DNA of 16,148 nucleotides, from contig JADIIX010000282.1 of NCBI GenBank assembly GCA_027604505.1, forward strand, positions 1-16,148, in the 5' to 3' direction. The stretch is from Gonapodya sp. JEL0774. Its lineage: Eukaryota; Monoblepharomycota; Monoblepharidomycetes; Monoblepharidales; Gonapodyaceae. Made by a program: the position numbers and the translations under genes. The notes under the pieces are model-generated. The model had not been told where the DNA came from. It saw only the letters and a program-made list of their open reading frames with translations, and searched no databases. This document shows, piece by piece, positions 1 through 9,563 of the stretch; within the stretch, counting starts at the first letter, position 1, and every line of letters starts with the position of its first letter.

Positions 1-2827
1 GTCGGTTGGGTTACTACCCTTTGTCCATTGGATCGGCCTTGGTTGGCCGCGTAGAATTGCATCAGCAAATGATGCAAATTCTTCTGAGAGATGGGGCATA
101 CTCAAATCCAATAATTCAGCAAGAGTATCGAAATGGTCAGCAGATGCGTCCATGTCAATCCGCTGAGGTGTAGCGTCACCAATCTGGGGTGGCTGGCCGT
201 TTTCCTGTCCGCCAATCACCTTCCAAGGAGTTCGGAAGTCATTTTCCTCAGCTCTTTCTTGGACAAATCTCTTAACGGCGTTTTCTATCAACATGTTCCA
301 GCTGCAAGTCAAACACACTTTCCGCGTCAGACGAGTAACATTTAGAATTGTGACGACGAACTTACTTGGAGTTGTTTCGCGGATCATAACCAGTATAATT
401 ATACGCGAAGTCGTCATCCTCGAAGCGCGGTCTGCGAGTGTAGCTCTCGAACTGCCAATGGAATGATCCGAATTTGCACTTAACTTCCCTGTCGGAAAAG
501 CACCCGCTCAATAACTTCAGTTTCCCTCACTTTGGCTTCTTTAATTTTATCAAGCAACTTCTCAAACTCCCCCTCTGATGATGGAGAGCATTCTTCTGGC
601 GAATCACGAAGCGGTCTCGACATCCACTCGACTGCGATCCCCCCAAGGGCGAGCCGCAGCGTGAACGTGTTCGCCAAGCCTTCGTTCATTCCCCACAGAT
701 GTTCTGCCAGCATCCGCATCCGTCCAACAGCTGTGTGTATCTGAGATGCGATATCAGCGACTGGAAGTCCTTTCACGGCGTCTACATATTTTGCTTTGCG
801 TTCTCGGTCAGGAACAGTAGTCGACACAACATTCCGAGTGTGGACGGAACCAGTTCGGGGCTTCTTGAGTACAGGCACTCCAATTCCAATATCCGTTTCA
901 TCAGGTGTGCTGCAAGTGTTGCGCAGACTAGTAAATGACATGCTGAGATCCATGAACTCTTTGAGGTACGACCAGGCAGCTATCACCACGACTGGCTCGA
1001 GACAGCCCGCTTCATAGCCCAGTTTTCTGAGACTCTCGCTGATCAAGCGAAATCGAAGAAGTCTGGCAGACATCCACGATACAATAGATTTTACAGGTTC
1101 GGGTTCGATTTCGTGGTGTTGAGCTGCTCGACGTTTCTGCTGGCTGTGATTGCTGTCTTCTCCTCCCACAATCCTTTTCTTCGATGCCATCGGCTTTAAC
1201 TTGGACTCTGGAGCAAAGCATTTCTCGTCCTGGTACGCCGAAATCCACATATACCATGGGCCCGCCGTAGACCGTTCAACTAAGAGCTCCCACTCGTGAT
1301 CAGAAATATCTGCATCCGCATCCAAGGTTGGATTTACCAGAGGACTCTCTTCAATTATGACTCGAATCTCTCGAAGCTTCTCAAGTACACGGGCGCAGAA
1401 AAAGGTTCGGATCTCGGCACAACGCTCTTCATCACGTTCTCGAGCGTTGCGTTTGCGGATCTCAAGGCTTTCCACCAATTGTTGACCGCGAATCTGGAAT
1501 TGAAATTTGTCCAGATTTTTGCAACTGTGATGGACAGAGGAAACGTGATCAGTTGTATCACCTGAATGCCCTCATCACCACCCCAGCGGCGACGAGCAAG
1601 CTCGAGAACGTCCGTTTCTTTGAACATATGCTGTGAGATCATCATTCGCCAACATAGACAGAAGCACACTGAGATTTAAAGAATATTCTCAACGCACCTC
1701 GACAACCCTACGGTAGGCACCGTAGTGGGTCACGTTCTCCGAGTAGTCCTAATTGACCAAATTTGGATGTAACATATCAGTGAAAAGTGCAAATGCAGTT
1801 CACTCGTGGGCTCACAAGCGCAGCCAGATCGGAATCCGTCAAGTGAAACATTTGCTTCGCTTCACCCTTGTTGATAAGAGAGGGCAGGAACGAATTGTCG
1901 TCGTCCTTCTTCCCGCCTCTTTGTTTCTCGGCTTCCCATTTTGTGGCGCGACAGTCGCCACACAATTTGGCCCACAGACCATCGTGAGGAAAGCGGAGAA
2001 AGTCTGCTTGTGGTGCCCGTTTGAAGCACCAATGGCAAAGGCGAGCACTAGAGTTGGCGGGAAGGCAAAACGTTGAGCCAGCAATGAGTCTGGATCAGTT
2101 CTGGATCACTCAGCGCAAAAAAGCCGTGACTTCTCACCCTTCTCTTCCTACCACTGAAAGCCACGTGCGATACTTTGTTGCCCTCGGATTAGGAGGCGGT
2201 AACTTCATTTTCTGAAGAACCGACTCTTTTCAGTCCAAGTTACTAAGATCTTAGAAACCTTCTCTCACCACTCCCATGTCCCTCCAGAGGGGGAGGCCAC
2301 CAATGAGAAAGTGCATGTTCCTGTTAAGCTGCGAGAGGCGAGCAACCAGTACTGGAGTTTTGATCACAAAACTGGCAAAGGAATCCCATTGTACTTGTTA
2401 AAAGTGTGGTCACACAGGACAGGCAGAAATCCAAAGGAACATACTCCACAATACAGGCCAGAACTTCCACTGGCATAGCATCAATGTTCGTCACTTGAGG
2501 CATCGCTGCGAGATCTGCTGCGTCCGATTTTGTCTCAGCAACCTCTCCATCGCCTGGTGCGGCTGGTACGGTCACGTTATCAGCGGATGCACGATTGTCC
2601 GTCCGATCCGGGTGAAAAGCCTCGTCCTTGGCTTGTCTCTCCACTTTTTTTCTCCTTTTTGTCTCCCGGCGTGTTGGACCTTCCTCGTGCTGGCCATCGG
2701 TGCTTTTCTTGGTGCTGAGGAGGTCTTGCATATCATCATAGTCTTTTGGATCCTCGATTTGAGCCTCAGCCTTGATTGCCACGCTTGCCGTTATAGCAGC
2801 GCGGCGCGTAGAGCGGCGCTCGGCCAT
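1..2827 (-). CDS. F-box protein with a four-cysteine finger and XPA-like segment (3' end beyond window)
   Basis: Nine exons read on the minus strand: 2827-2445, 2371-2269, 2211-2138, 2089-1816, 1748-1698, 1630-1562, 1493-531, 451-366 and 301-1 (open at the edge). All introns are GT-AG, 48-79 nt, and all phases agree, giving 768 codons without a stop. After a Lys/Arg-rich, probably disordered N-terminus, residues about 117-155 form an F-box (MPVEVLACIV, then LSQLNR and PLWRD). F-boxes normally bind Skp1 in SCF ubiquitin ligases. Residues C205, C208, C230 and C233 form a C-X2-C-X21-C-X2-C finger. INKGEAKQMFHLTDSDL (259-275) and the stretch ending RRRWGGDEG (296-316) resemble the start and end of the XPA C-terminal domain. 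The remaining 450 residues are unrecognised and partly acidic. The start is the only ATG before the F-box in this frame. The F-box is solid; the XPA resemblance is an inference from memory of the family. It may instead be one of the fungal F-box/cysteine-finger proteins with only chance similarity to XPA. Confidence 0.72.
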
Positions 2828-2871
2828 CCTCGTGACTCAAATCTTTTGGGAGTGATTGGAAAACCTAGGTG

Positions 2872-3895
2872 CGCCCAATTGGAGGAATGGCACCCACCAA
2901 TACATTCTCCGAAGAGCTCTGCCTCGATCTCAACGTCTACACACCCCCTACCTCCCGACGTAACATCGCGGATTCACGAGGCCCACTACCAGTTTTGGTA
3001 TGCATTCACAGGGGAGCGTTGTTGTGCGGCTCGAACTCGGAGATGGTGTACAGGAACGCAGCCGAGGTCGTGATCATAGTCACCATCAAATACAGACTTG
3101 GTGAGCGGTGTTCAAATGGCTGAAAGCTCATTCTAGTGAGTGGAGAAAAGTCAAGTACTCACTTTTCACTCGATCAGCTGAATCCTGGGCTTCTTCGCGC
3201 GGCCCGAGCTGCGAGACAAGGCTCTCGCCAACGGCACAGGCTGCGGGAACTACGTGAGCACTACCTCTAATTCTCGAATGAGGATCTGCGAATGTGCGCC
3301 AATGCTCTTCCCTGTGTGTCTCAGTAGGACCGGTCTCCTTGGCCAGGTCTGCCTTGAATTGGGTTCATGCCAATGTCTCATCTTTTGATGGGGACCCAAA
3401 TAGAATCACTGCATATGGAAAGAGTGCGGGAGCCTGTAAGTTTGGGGTGTGGGCAGATTGCACAAGGACTAAACATTCTCAAGGACCATGAACCTTTGGT
3501 TGTGAACCGTTAGCGTCAATCCTTTACCATCTACTCTACTTCCCCAATCTACCCATAAGATCCGCTATTCTACCATCTGGTGCCACTCTTCGCCGCCCAG
3601 CATTCCCCGTCGAACTCACCCTGGTTCCCGACCACCCTCGCCTCCTCGTGCATTCCCAACCCCCCGAGAAACTTCCTCTCCATTCTCCGCTCCCTTGCCT
3701 CACTGCTTCCTATCTCGCCACTCAAGGTGGTCGCATGTCATCTCTTCACTGGGGACCCCTCGAATCAGACGTTCCCAAGAGCATCATCCCGATCCCACCA
3801 ACTCTCAGGCCTACGCGGCCCGGATGTGGTCATCTGGCGTGAATAGCGTGATTGTAGGCGACTTCAAGAACAACGGGGGATCGTTTACTCAGTGT
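2872..3895 (+). pseudogene. Decayed type-B carboxylesterase (alpha/beta hydrolase), 5'-truncated
   Basis: Pieces of the carboxylesterase family follow in the correct order but not in one frame. They are LCLDLNVYTP (about 2917), LPVLVCIHRGALLCGSN, VIIVTIKYRLG (to 3100), GFFARPELR to GCGNY (3182-3253), GLLGQV (3332-3349), ALNWVHANVSSFDGDPNRI with YGKSAGA (3351-3434), SILYHLLYFP with ILPSGAT (3516-3590), and SVIVGDFKNNGGSF (about 3846). Two intron remnants still look functional: donor 3101, and 3436-3513 (78 nt). Lesions: 4 nt including TGA instead of 2 nt after the acceptor near 3177, misfit bases after 3324, a single-base shift at 3350, and another shift near 3830. The oxyanion-hole HGG is HRG and the nucleophile elbow GESAG is GKSAG. 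About the first 100 residues and the C-terminal catalytic His region are missing (family usually about 500-600 aa). Active enzymes hydrolyse carboxyl esters and are often secreted; this copy should not be functional. Confidence 0.8.
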
Positions 3896-4845
3896 GCCAC
3901 CGCGAACTTACTCACGGTGGGGTTCAGGTTCGGGACCCAAACACGTGAGAGGGCGCCTTCAATTAAGTTTAATCTGATCTCTGATTGCCACTGCCCTTTC
4001 AATGATGATCCCTCTTCAAATACCGTTTGAACGGCAAACTTCCGAGGGGAGGGCTTGTGTCCGCTCACTGCTGGCGCAATTCACGGGATAGGCGTGCTCG
4101 TAAGTTGATCAGCATATTGTGCAATCACGCCACTAGTTTTTTCAGACCCCGTGCAAAACGACGAACCTGAACAGTACACGTTCCTCCACCTCAACTCCAC
4201 CCCTCCAGCCAAGCACCCATAGACATATAGACATATCGATGCTTCCCTATTAGGTCCACCTCGCCGCGACTGGAGTGGGAATCTTGGAACGGTAAGAAAC
4301 GGGTTATGATGTTTCAAGGTATCAAAGGATAGATGGTCGAGGGTGCCGTGCGGAGTTGCAGAGCGCAGAAATTGCGCTAGCAGGGGTGTTTGGGGTAGGA
4401 AGAGGGGGCAGTGGGTCAGGAATTCTGGAAGCGTTGTTTGTCCGAACGGCAAGGAGTCGAGCGGTGTGGATTAGTTGGGGATGGGCTCGCGGTCGAGGAG
4501 ATCGTTGGGCAATGCAGAGAGGGGCTTGAAGATTAGGCTGCGTCTTTATTGTCTATTGGTGTTGTGCAATCAGTGAAATTCTCATTGCAAATTACAGAGT
4601 CCACACCGTGACCGATTTTCTGTGTACGGTCCCCATACTAACGTTGCAATTTTAAAATAGTGAAAGATTATGTAATGATCTAACTTATTATTAACGCTAC
4701 ATTTGGCAGCCAGTGATACGAATCACAGCATTCATTGTATAAGCTTCTCAGACACGATCACAGAGATCATCAGAGTGGGTCAGGGAATGACGCGTGGTAC
4801 CACCCGTCGCTGAATGAGATGTAGCAAATCTTCATTATATCTAGT
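3896..4845. other. Spacer with no supported gene
   Basis: This stretch lies between the esterase remnant and the stop codon of the kinase gene. The left part (to about 4500) may hold unrecognisable remains of the esterase C-terminus. I looked for the His-Gly motif and the terminal Trp-Phe-Ala motif of that family and did not find them in order. A minus-strand open frame at 4081-4452 begins at TTG and is merely Pro/Leu-rich, so I do not call it. From about 4540 to 4790 the sequence turns AT-rich, as expected for 3' flanks. Confidence 0.5.
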
Positions 4846-7800
4846 TTATTGCGTGTCCGCCGATGAAGCCGCAAAGAAGGGGTGCTGGAGGGCGGCTTCT
4901 GCAGTTATTCGCTTGCGGTGGTTAATGAGAAGTAGTTGACCAAGCAAGTTCTGTAATAGGGCTGGGAAGGAGATATCGAAACCCTCATCTGAATCAGAAC
5001 AATGGAGCTTGCAACAGAGTACACTCACTCCCCGGTTGTCCGATCCCAGTTCCCGGATATGACCCTGCGCTACTGGGGTCAATCTTGGCCACTATCTTAT
5101 CATGATCCGCAGGAAGTCGAGAGTGAGTCATCGTGAAGAGAATCATCCCCAGCGCCCATACATCAGCTTCCTTGCCGGAGAATCCCCTGGCTCCAATGTC
5201 TCGGAACTTTTCTACTTGTTTCATTTCTGGTGGGTTGAGATGTAATGTGCCGTAGTGCGTGATGCATTTCGCGCTGGCATTGCGTGAGAATCCGAAATCG
5301 ATCAATTTGGGGACCAGATTTGCGTCTACGAGAACTTTGAGAACAAAAGCTCGAAAATGTGGTTTTCACTTTTTGTGGTACCGAGATGACAGTTTCACTC
5401 ACTATTTTCTTCTTTGAGATCGACGTGAGAGATATTTGCGTTGTGGAGTGTGGCGACACCGGAAGTGATATGAAAAAACAACGTGCGAATTTCGGTTTCT
5501 CGAAGGGGAGTGTTATGCCGATAAGAAGTCAAGTCTGAAATCGGCAAAGCATCGTCGTTGCTGAATATGCCAGAGATTACGACTTGAATGCAACAGACAG
5601 GACTCACAATAGAATAATGTTCCGGTGTTCATTGTATCCAGCATCAAGTTCCACGTGGTTCCTTGCCCTCGGACTTTCAACATTTCTACTGTCCGCGTTC
5701 TCTGCACCCATTGGTGGGCGCATCGCTCCATCACTGCATAATGGGCGATGGAGTCGTCCCAAGCCTCCAAAAACTTCACAATGTTGGGGTGTTGTGGAAG
5801 CTGTTTGAGCACGCCAATTTCCTTGTCCCTCACCCCATGGAGTTTGTAGATGATCTTCACCGCGACTTCCATACCGTCCGCGTACCGGGTGGCACCAATC
5901 ACTGCCCCGTAGGAGCCATGACCGAGAACCTCGGCAATGTTGTAGTTCTCAATTAGTGGGCCTCCCTTCCTTAACGCCTTCTTTATGAATTTAAGAGCTT
6001 GTTCCTCATTTTCATTGTCCGAATCTTTGCTTTTGCTGGCCTCACTGGTTTCAGTGTCGTTGAATCCGCCCATATCCATTTCTGTACTACTCGTTGGGCT
6101 TGCAGCATCACTTTCCGACGAGCAACTTCCCGATATATAACCCAACCACTCATTCTTGACTGGCAACCGAGTTCCCTTCCCCTTTCCCTTGCCAAAACCA
6201 ACATGCTTCTGTTCCGACAAGGAGTACGTCACACCCACCTCACCCAAACGATATCCTGCTTTGCTGAGCTCTGACTCTCTTTCAAACCCATCATCATTTG
6301 AGGATGATGGGTAGCCAGATGCTGTCTCCATAACTCCCTTTCCCAGTGCACTGGCCGCTAATGATTTACCGCATCCATTCACTTCACTCATTCTCACACC
6401 CACCACATTCCAGTCGTATCCCGCTTTGCTGACCTCCAATTCTGTCTCTGTTTCAAACTCAGCACTTTCTGATGAAGATGGAAGGCCAGAACCTGTTGCC
6501 ATTCGTCCCTTTCCCAGTCCGCTGCCCGTGATGCCTGTGTCAGTTTCAAAGTACCAAGAGACATGATCCGTTCGCCAGTCAGAATCGATGCAGTGTGAGA
6601 TTGAGCCATCGTTTTCTTCTCCGCCTGAGCCCTGGTCGACCTCAAGCAAAGTACAATGAGCAATAATAGGGGAAAAACTGAGATAGAGTCTCACCTCCAC
6701 TTCGAAGATACCACCCAATGGCTGATCCACTTCATTTGTAACATAATCTGTGCCGATTGCGCTGACTACTATAGGTGCGGATATTGAATAATCAGCTTCA
6801 ATCGAATGGCAACACGATTCCACATTCAAGTCTCCTGATCCAGACACGATGGTCGGCAAATCAGTCCGCTCTCCACTAAATGGGTTCATTTCACCCGAGT
6901 AATGACTCGTTGCATTGAGCGATACTTGGCTTACGAAGTCATTGTGTGCAAGTGTTGGGCTGTTGGGTGGTGCTTGTGCATGTCCCTGTCGTAGTCCGGC
7001 TGCATTGTCTGTCTCAAAGTACCACGAGAAGGGGTCATCAAGGTCCCCACCACCAGGCAACTCATTCTCACTATCTAATAGATACCCGGGGTCCTTTGGG
7101 GTACCTGCGCAGCTCCCAACCTTCCAGTAAACTATATGAGTGATCGTTAAAGAAAAAGGTGCATTCCAAAAAATTCCCGTACCTCGAGATGTTGTTCATT
7201 CTCAGAGTACTCAGCTGCAAGCGCGCTGATAGCAGGTGAAGCTGGTACTGCGGATGACAATATGTCGTCATTCAAGTACTCCAGGAGATATGAGGCCGGT
7301 TGCGATTGCCCAGAAGACCTGGACGCCGTTGAATTGCGGTCATTGTATTTTGGAGAGCAGATTGTTGTTTTTGTGGACGTGATGAAATCGACTGATTGGG
7401 CGGTAGCCAATGGCCGATTCGGTTGACTAGCATTGCACAAGTTGGTGTCCGGACCCGTGATCGCACTAGAGATTGAGTTCTGTTCGGCGGATGAAGAGCT
7501 TTTGGCCGCACTAGAGATTGAGTTCTGTTCGGCGGATGAAGAGCTTTTGCCCTCCCCGAGAATAGCGCCATGCTGATCAGCCGGTGTGTCAGCCCCAGCG
7601 ATAGACAAAAGCTGAGCTGAGATACTCGAGGAGTTAGACAAGATTGTGCTCGAGGTAGCGATCAGAGCAATAGATTGCAAATCGTTTGTTTTCGTGGTGG
7701 GGATCTGATTGGAGGGACAAAAATGACACAATATATGGATGCGCCACAGGAAAGAAGGAGCAGTAACCACAGGTTCGCATACTTGAGAAGTTGCCTCTTT

Positions 7801-7893
7801 TGGTCTCTTGGGCAGCCTGAATGGTGTATTGAGTGCGTTGTTGGCTTGCTCAGATCGATCTGAAGTTGGGTTGCGAGGGCGCTTTCTGGTCAA
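4846..7893 (-). CDS. Ser/Thr protein kinase with long low-complexity N-terminal region; non-RD catalytic loop
   Basis: Exons on the minus strand: 7893-7783, 7704-7183, 7120-5608, 5534-5403, 5334-5029 and 4988-4846 (TAA). Introns are 78, 62, 73, 68 and 40 nt and phases agree. A further in-frame intron at 6694-6641 is likely. The N-terminal half is Ser-rich with two kinds of repeats. The kinase domain starts near 5930. It has the glycine loop LGHGSYGAV, Lys in VAVKII, an alpha-C Glu in DKEIGVL, HPNIVKFLEAWDD, hinge VME, then GTLFYYLTSY, catalytic loop HVDLKEEN, DFG in LIDFGFS, GTLHLNPPEM, DVWALGMILF, and C-terminal KRITAEAALQHPFF. Key Lys, Glu and both Asp residues are present, so activity is plausible. 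The Arg of HRD is Val. An insert of about 27 residues follows the hinge. The first exon opens directly at a splice acceptor with no ATG, so the coding region continues upstream, most simply into 7973-9563. The substrate is unknown. The fold resembles the CAMK/Snf1-like group only loosely. Confidence 0.82.
6190..6525 (-). repeat. Degenerate tandem protein repeat (57-residue period) inside the kinase gene
   Basis: Two diverged units, plus the beginning of a third, lie in the kinase's N-terminal region. Unit 1 reads GLGKGRM, then SGLPSSS, then ELEVSKAGYDWNVVGV. Unit 2 reads ALGKGVM, then SGYPSSS, then ESELSKAGYRLGEVGV. The third begins GFGKGKGKG. Units 1 and 2 start 57 residues (171 bp) apart, and the third begins about 50 residues later. 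A related element, SWYFETD, occurs twice further upstream in the same exon (near 7025 and 6550). The units are acidic and Ser/Gly-rich, so probably disordered. No known repeat family was recognised. Confidence 0.7.
7462..7551 (-). repeat. 45-bp direct tandem duplication in coding sequence
   Basis: Two adjacent 45-bp copies (7462-7506 and 7507-7551) differ at a single base near their end. Each encodes 15 residues in frame, so the protein has two KSSSSAEQNSISSA blocks. The near identity implies a recent duplication by slippage or unequal exchange. It does not disturb the frame. Confidence 0.93.
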
Positions 7894-7972
7894 CTGATAA
7901 ATCGAGTCGCAGGACGGCCAAAAAGATGAGATTAAATCATCCTAAAATTGCTGTGTGATACTGAAAACCCAC

Positions 7973-9563
7973 TTGCCGATGCCCTGTAACACCATTCATT
8001 AATAGATCAGTAAATTCCAGAGCGTGTTCAAGATTCTGCGCTTGTTGGTCGCCGCTGTCAACGACACTCTTGCGGGCACAAGAGTCGATATCCCGTTTGG
8101 AAATAGGGTGTCGGCGAGACGTGGGTGTCTCTGATCCAAAATGATCTAGTGCCTGGTCGCTGAAACATGTTTTCCCGTGCAAGGCATATTGGTCTTTGAC
8201 AGATGCATTCAACCTCGAAGGTTGCAGCTCACCGGTGCAGTAGAGATGCCGAAGTAATGGATAACATTTCCGGTACCTCACGATAATCGGTGGTGGAGTC
8301 AACTCCTGACCGTGGGTCTGAAACAGCACCACAGAGATTGTCACACAGAGAATAACTAAAAGACGGTGAGCAAAAGTAAATTCACCAGTAACTCCTTTTG
8401 CTGCTTGAGATGCTGAAAGGAGGGGAGACGCGAAAATTCTGTCGCAAGTGAAAACATTATCAATGGCGTCATCGAACTTGACAAGTGATACATTGATGCT
8501 TCAGTGGCTTCAGACGCACCTGCCAAACTGTGTGATAAAGTCAGCCTTTGCATCCAAGCTATTGAAACCATAAAAGTCGACAACTGTGCGTCTTCCTCGC
8601 TTGCCGAGCCTCAGCATGAAATCCTTTCCGGGAATCATTCCTGGTACAATTATTCTCACAACTTCTACCATTAAGGCAGCTCCAGTATCAGCGAGACACA
8701 GGGGTATAAAGATGTACAGAAAATCTCCAGCGAGGTTGTCCGGTGACGAGCGTTTGGGAAGACCGCACTTTGCGCCTTTTGTTTCGAACGAAATGAATCT
8801 TCCACCAGTTTCCTGTGCCTCCAGGACATAATCATCCAGTCCCAAAAAAGAAGAACAATCTTGAGCAAATTGGCGCTCTTTTGGACAGCATGAGGGTGTA
8901 GTTGGGACGAGAGGCAGATTGAAATTCTGGAGGCCGCTCTAAACAACGATGAAAGATTCGCAATATTAAGGATAAAGTGAAGGACTCTTCAGCATCAAGC
9001 ACTAACACTCAAGGGAAATATGAGAACATCGTAACCACGATCCGGTCGGTCGTTCCACATCTTGGCAAACTGCGTCATCGCAGGAAGATGAACCACGGCG
9101 GGGAAGGAAGAACCGCGAACTCGGGCAAACAACCTCCGGTCGTTGAATATATGCTGGAGAGAAGACGTTTCCATCGTAGCAATGGACCTTCGGATTGGCG
9201 CCGCACTGACGTCTGCTTTCTGGGCAGCTGTCTTCCAAAGGAGGAGGGGCCCCGAGCACCCAGCCCGCCTCACTCAGCTTCCACCGACAAGCGAAATTTG
9301 ACACATTGTATAGGGTGGCACAGAGACACCGAAACAATTTGTCACATTCCGCGCTCAAGTGATTGAGTGCGGCAACGCGACTCTCCTTGTTGTTGAGCAA
9401 AAGAATGATGGTGGGGTGTACCGAATTTCTCCCGTGGGCATAACTCCATGGGTCAGCGTGGTCCGCATCATCAAACACGCTGTCCGTCTATTCTGCGATT
9501 TCGATGGTGTAAAGGTCACGCTTTGTTTGAATGGGATTGAGAACTTGCTTCGTCGTCGTGCAT
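7973..9563 (-). CDS. Unrecognised protein module; likely 5' exons of the kinase gene
   Basis: Exons on the minus strand: 9563-9520 (ATG), 9479-9274, 9227-9007, 8938-8520, 8476-8386 and 8317-7973. Introns are 40, 46, 68, 43 and 68 nt. The last exon ends at a GTGGGT donor whose phase-0 intron (7972-7894) leads straight into the first kinase-side exon. The product begins MHDDEASSQS and includes LLLNNKESRVAALNHL, a segment ending HLPAMTQFAKMW, then SFLGLDDYVLEAQETGGRF and RTVVDFYGFNSLDAKADF. I recognise no family. Hydrophobic LYIFIPLCLADTGAALM could be a buried strand or helix, or an undetected intron. The 419-nt exon and the 68-nt introns are the best supported parts. The 40-46 nt introns at the 5' end are tentative. 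No stop codon ends this module before the kinase exons, which favours a single protein of about 1330-1350 aa. A separate gene with a missed stop remains possible. Confidence 0.5.

Noticed and set aside
480-482. TAA as the true end of the F-box gene
   Set aside because: A GTGAGG donor just upstream and a good acceptor at 452 remove it in phase, and they expose a long stop-free continuation to the window edge.
4081-4452. 123-codon minus-strand open frame rich in Pro and Leu
   Set aside because: It starts at TTG, not ATG. No family is recognised, and no flanking splice acceptor makes a convincing exon.
8999-9366. Plus-strand open frames opposite the upstream kinase-linked exons
   Set aside because: The minus strand here has phase-consistent exons with good splice signals. 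The plus-strand frames have neither motifs nor a coherent continuation.
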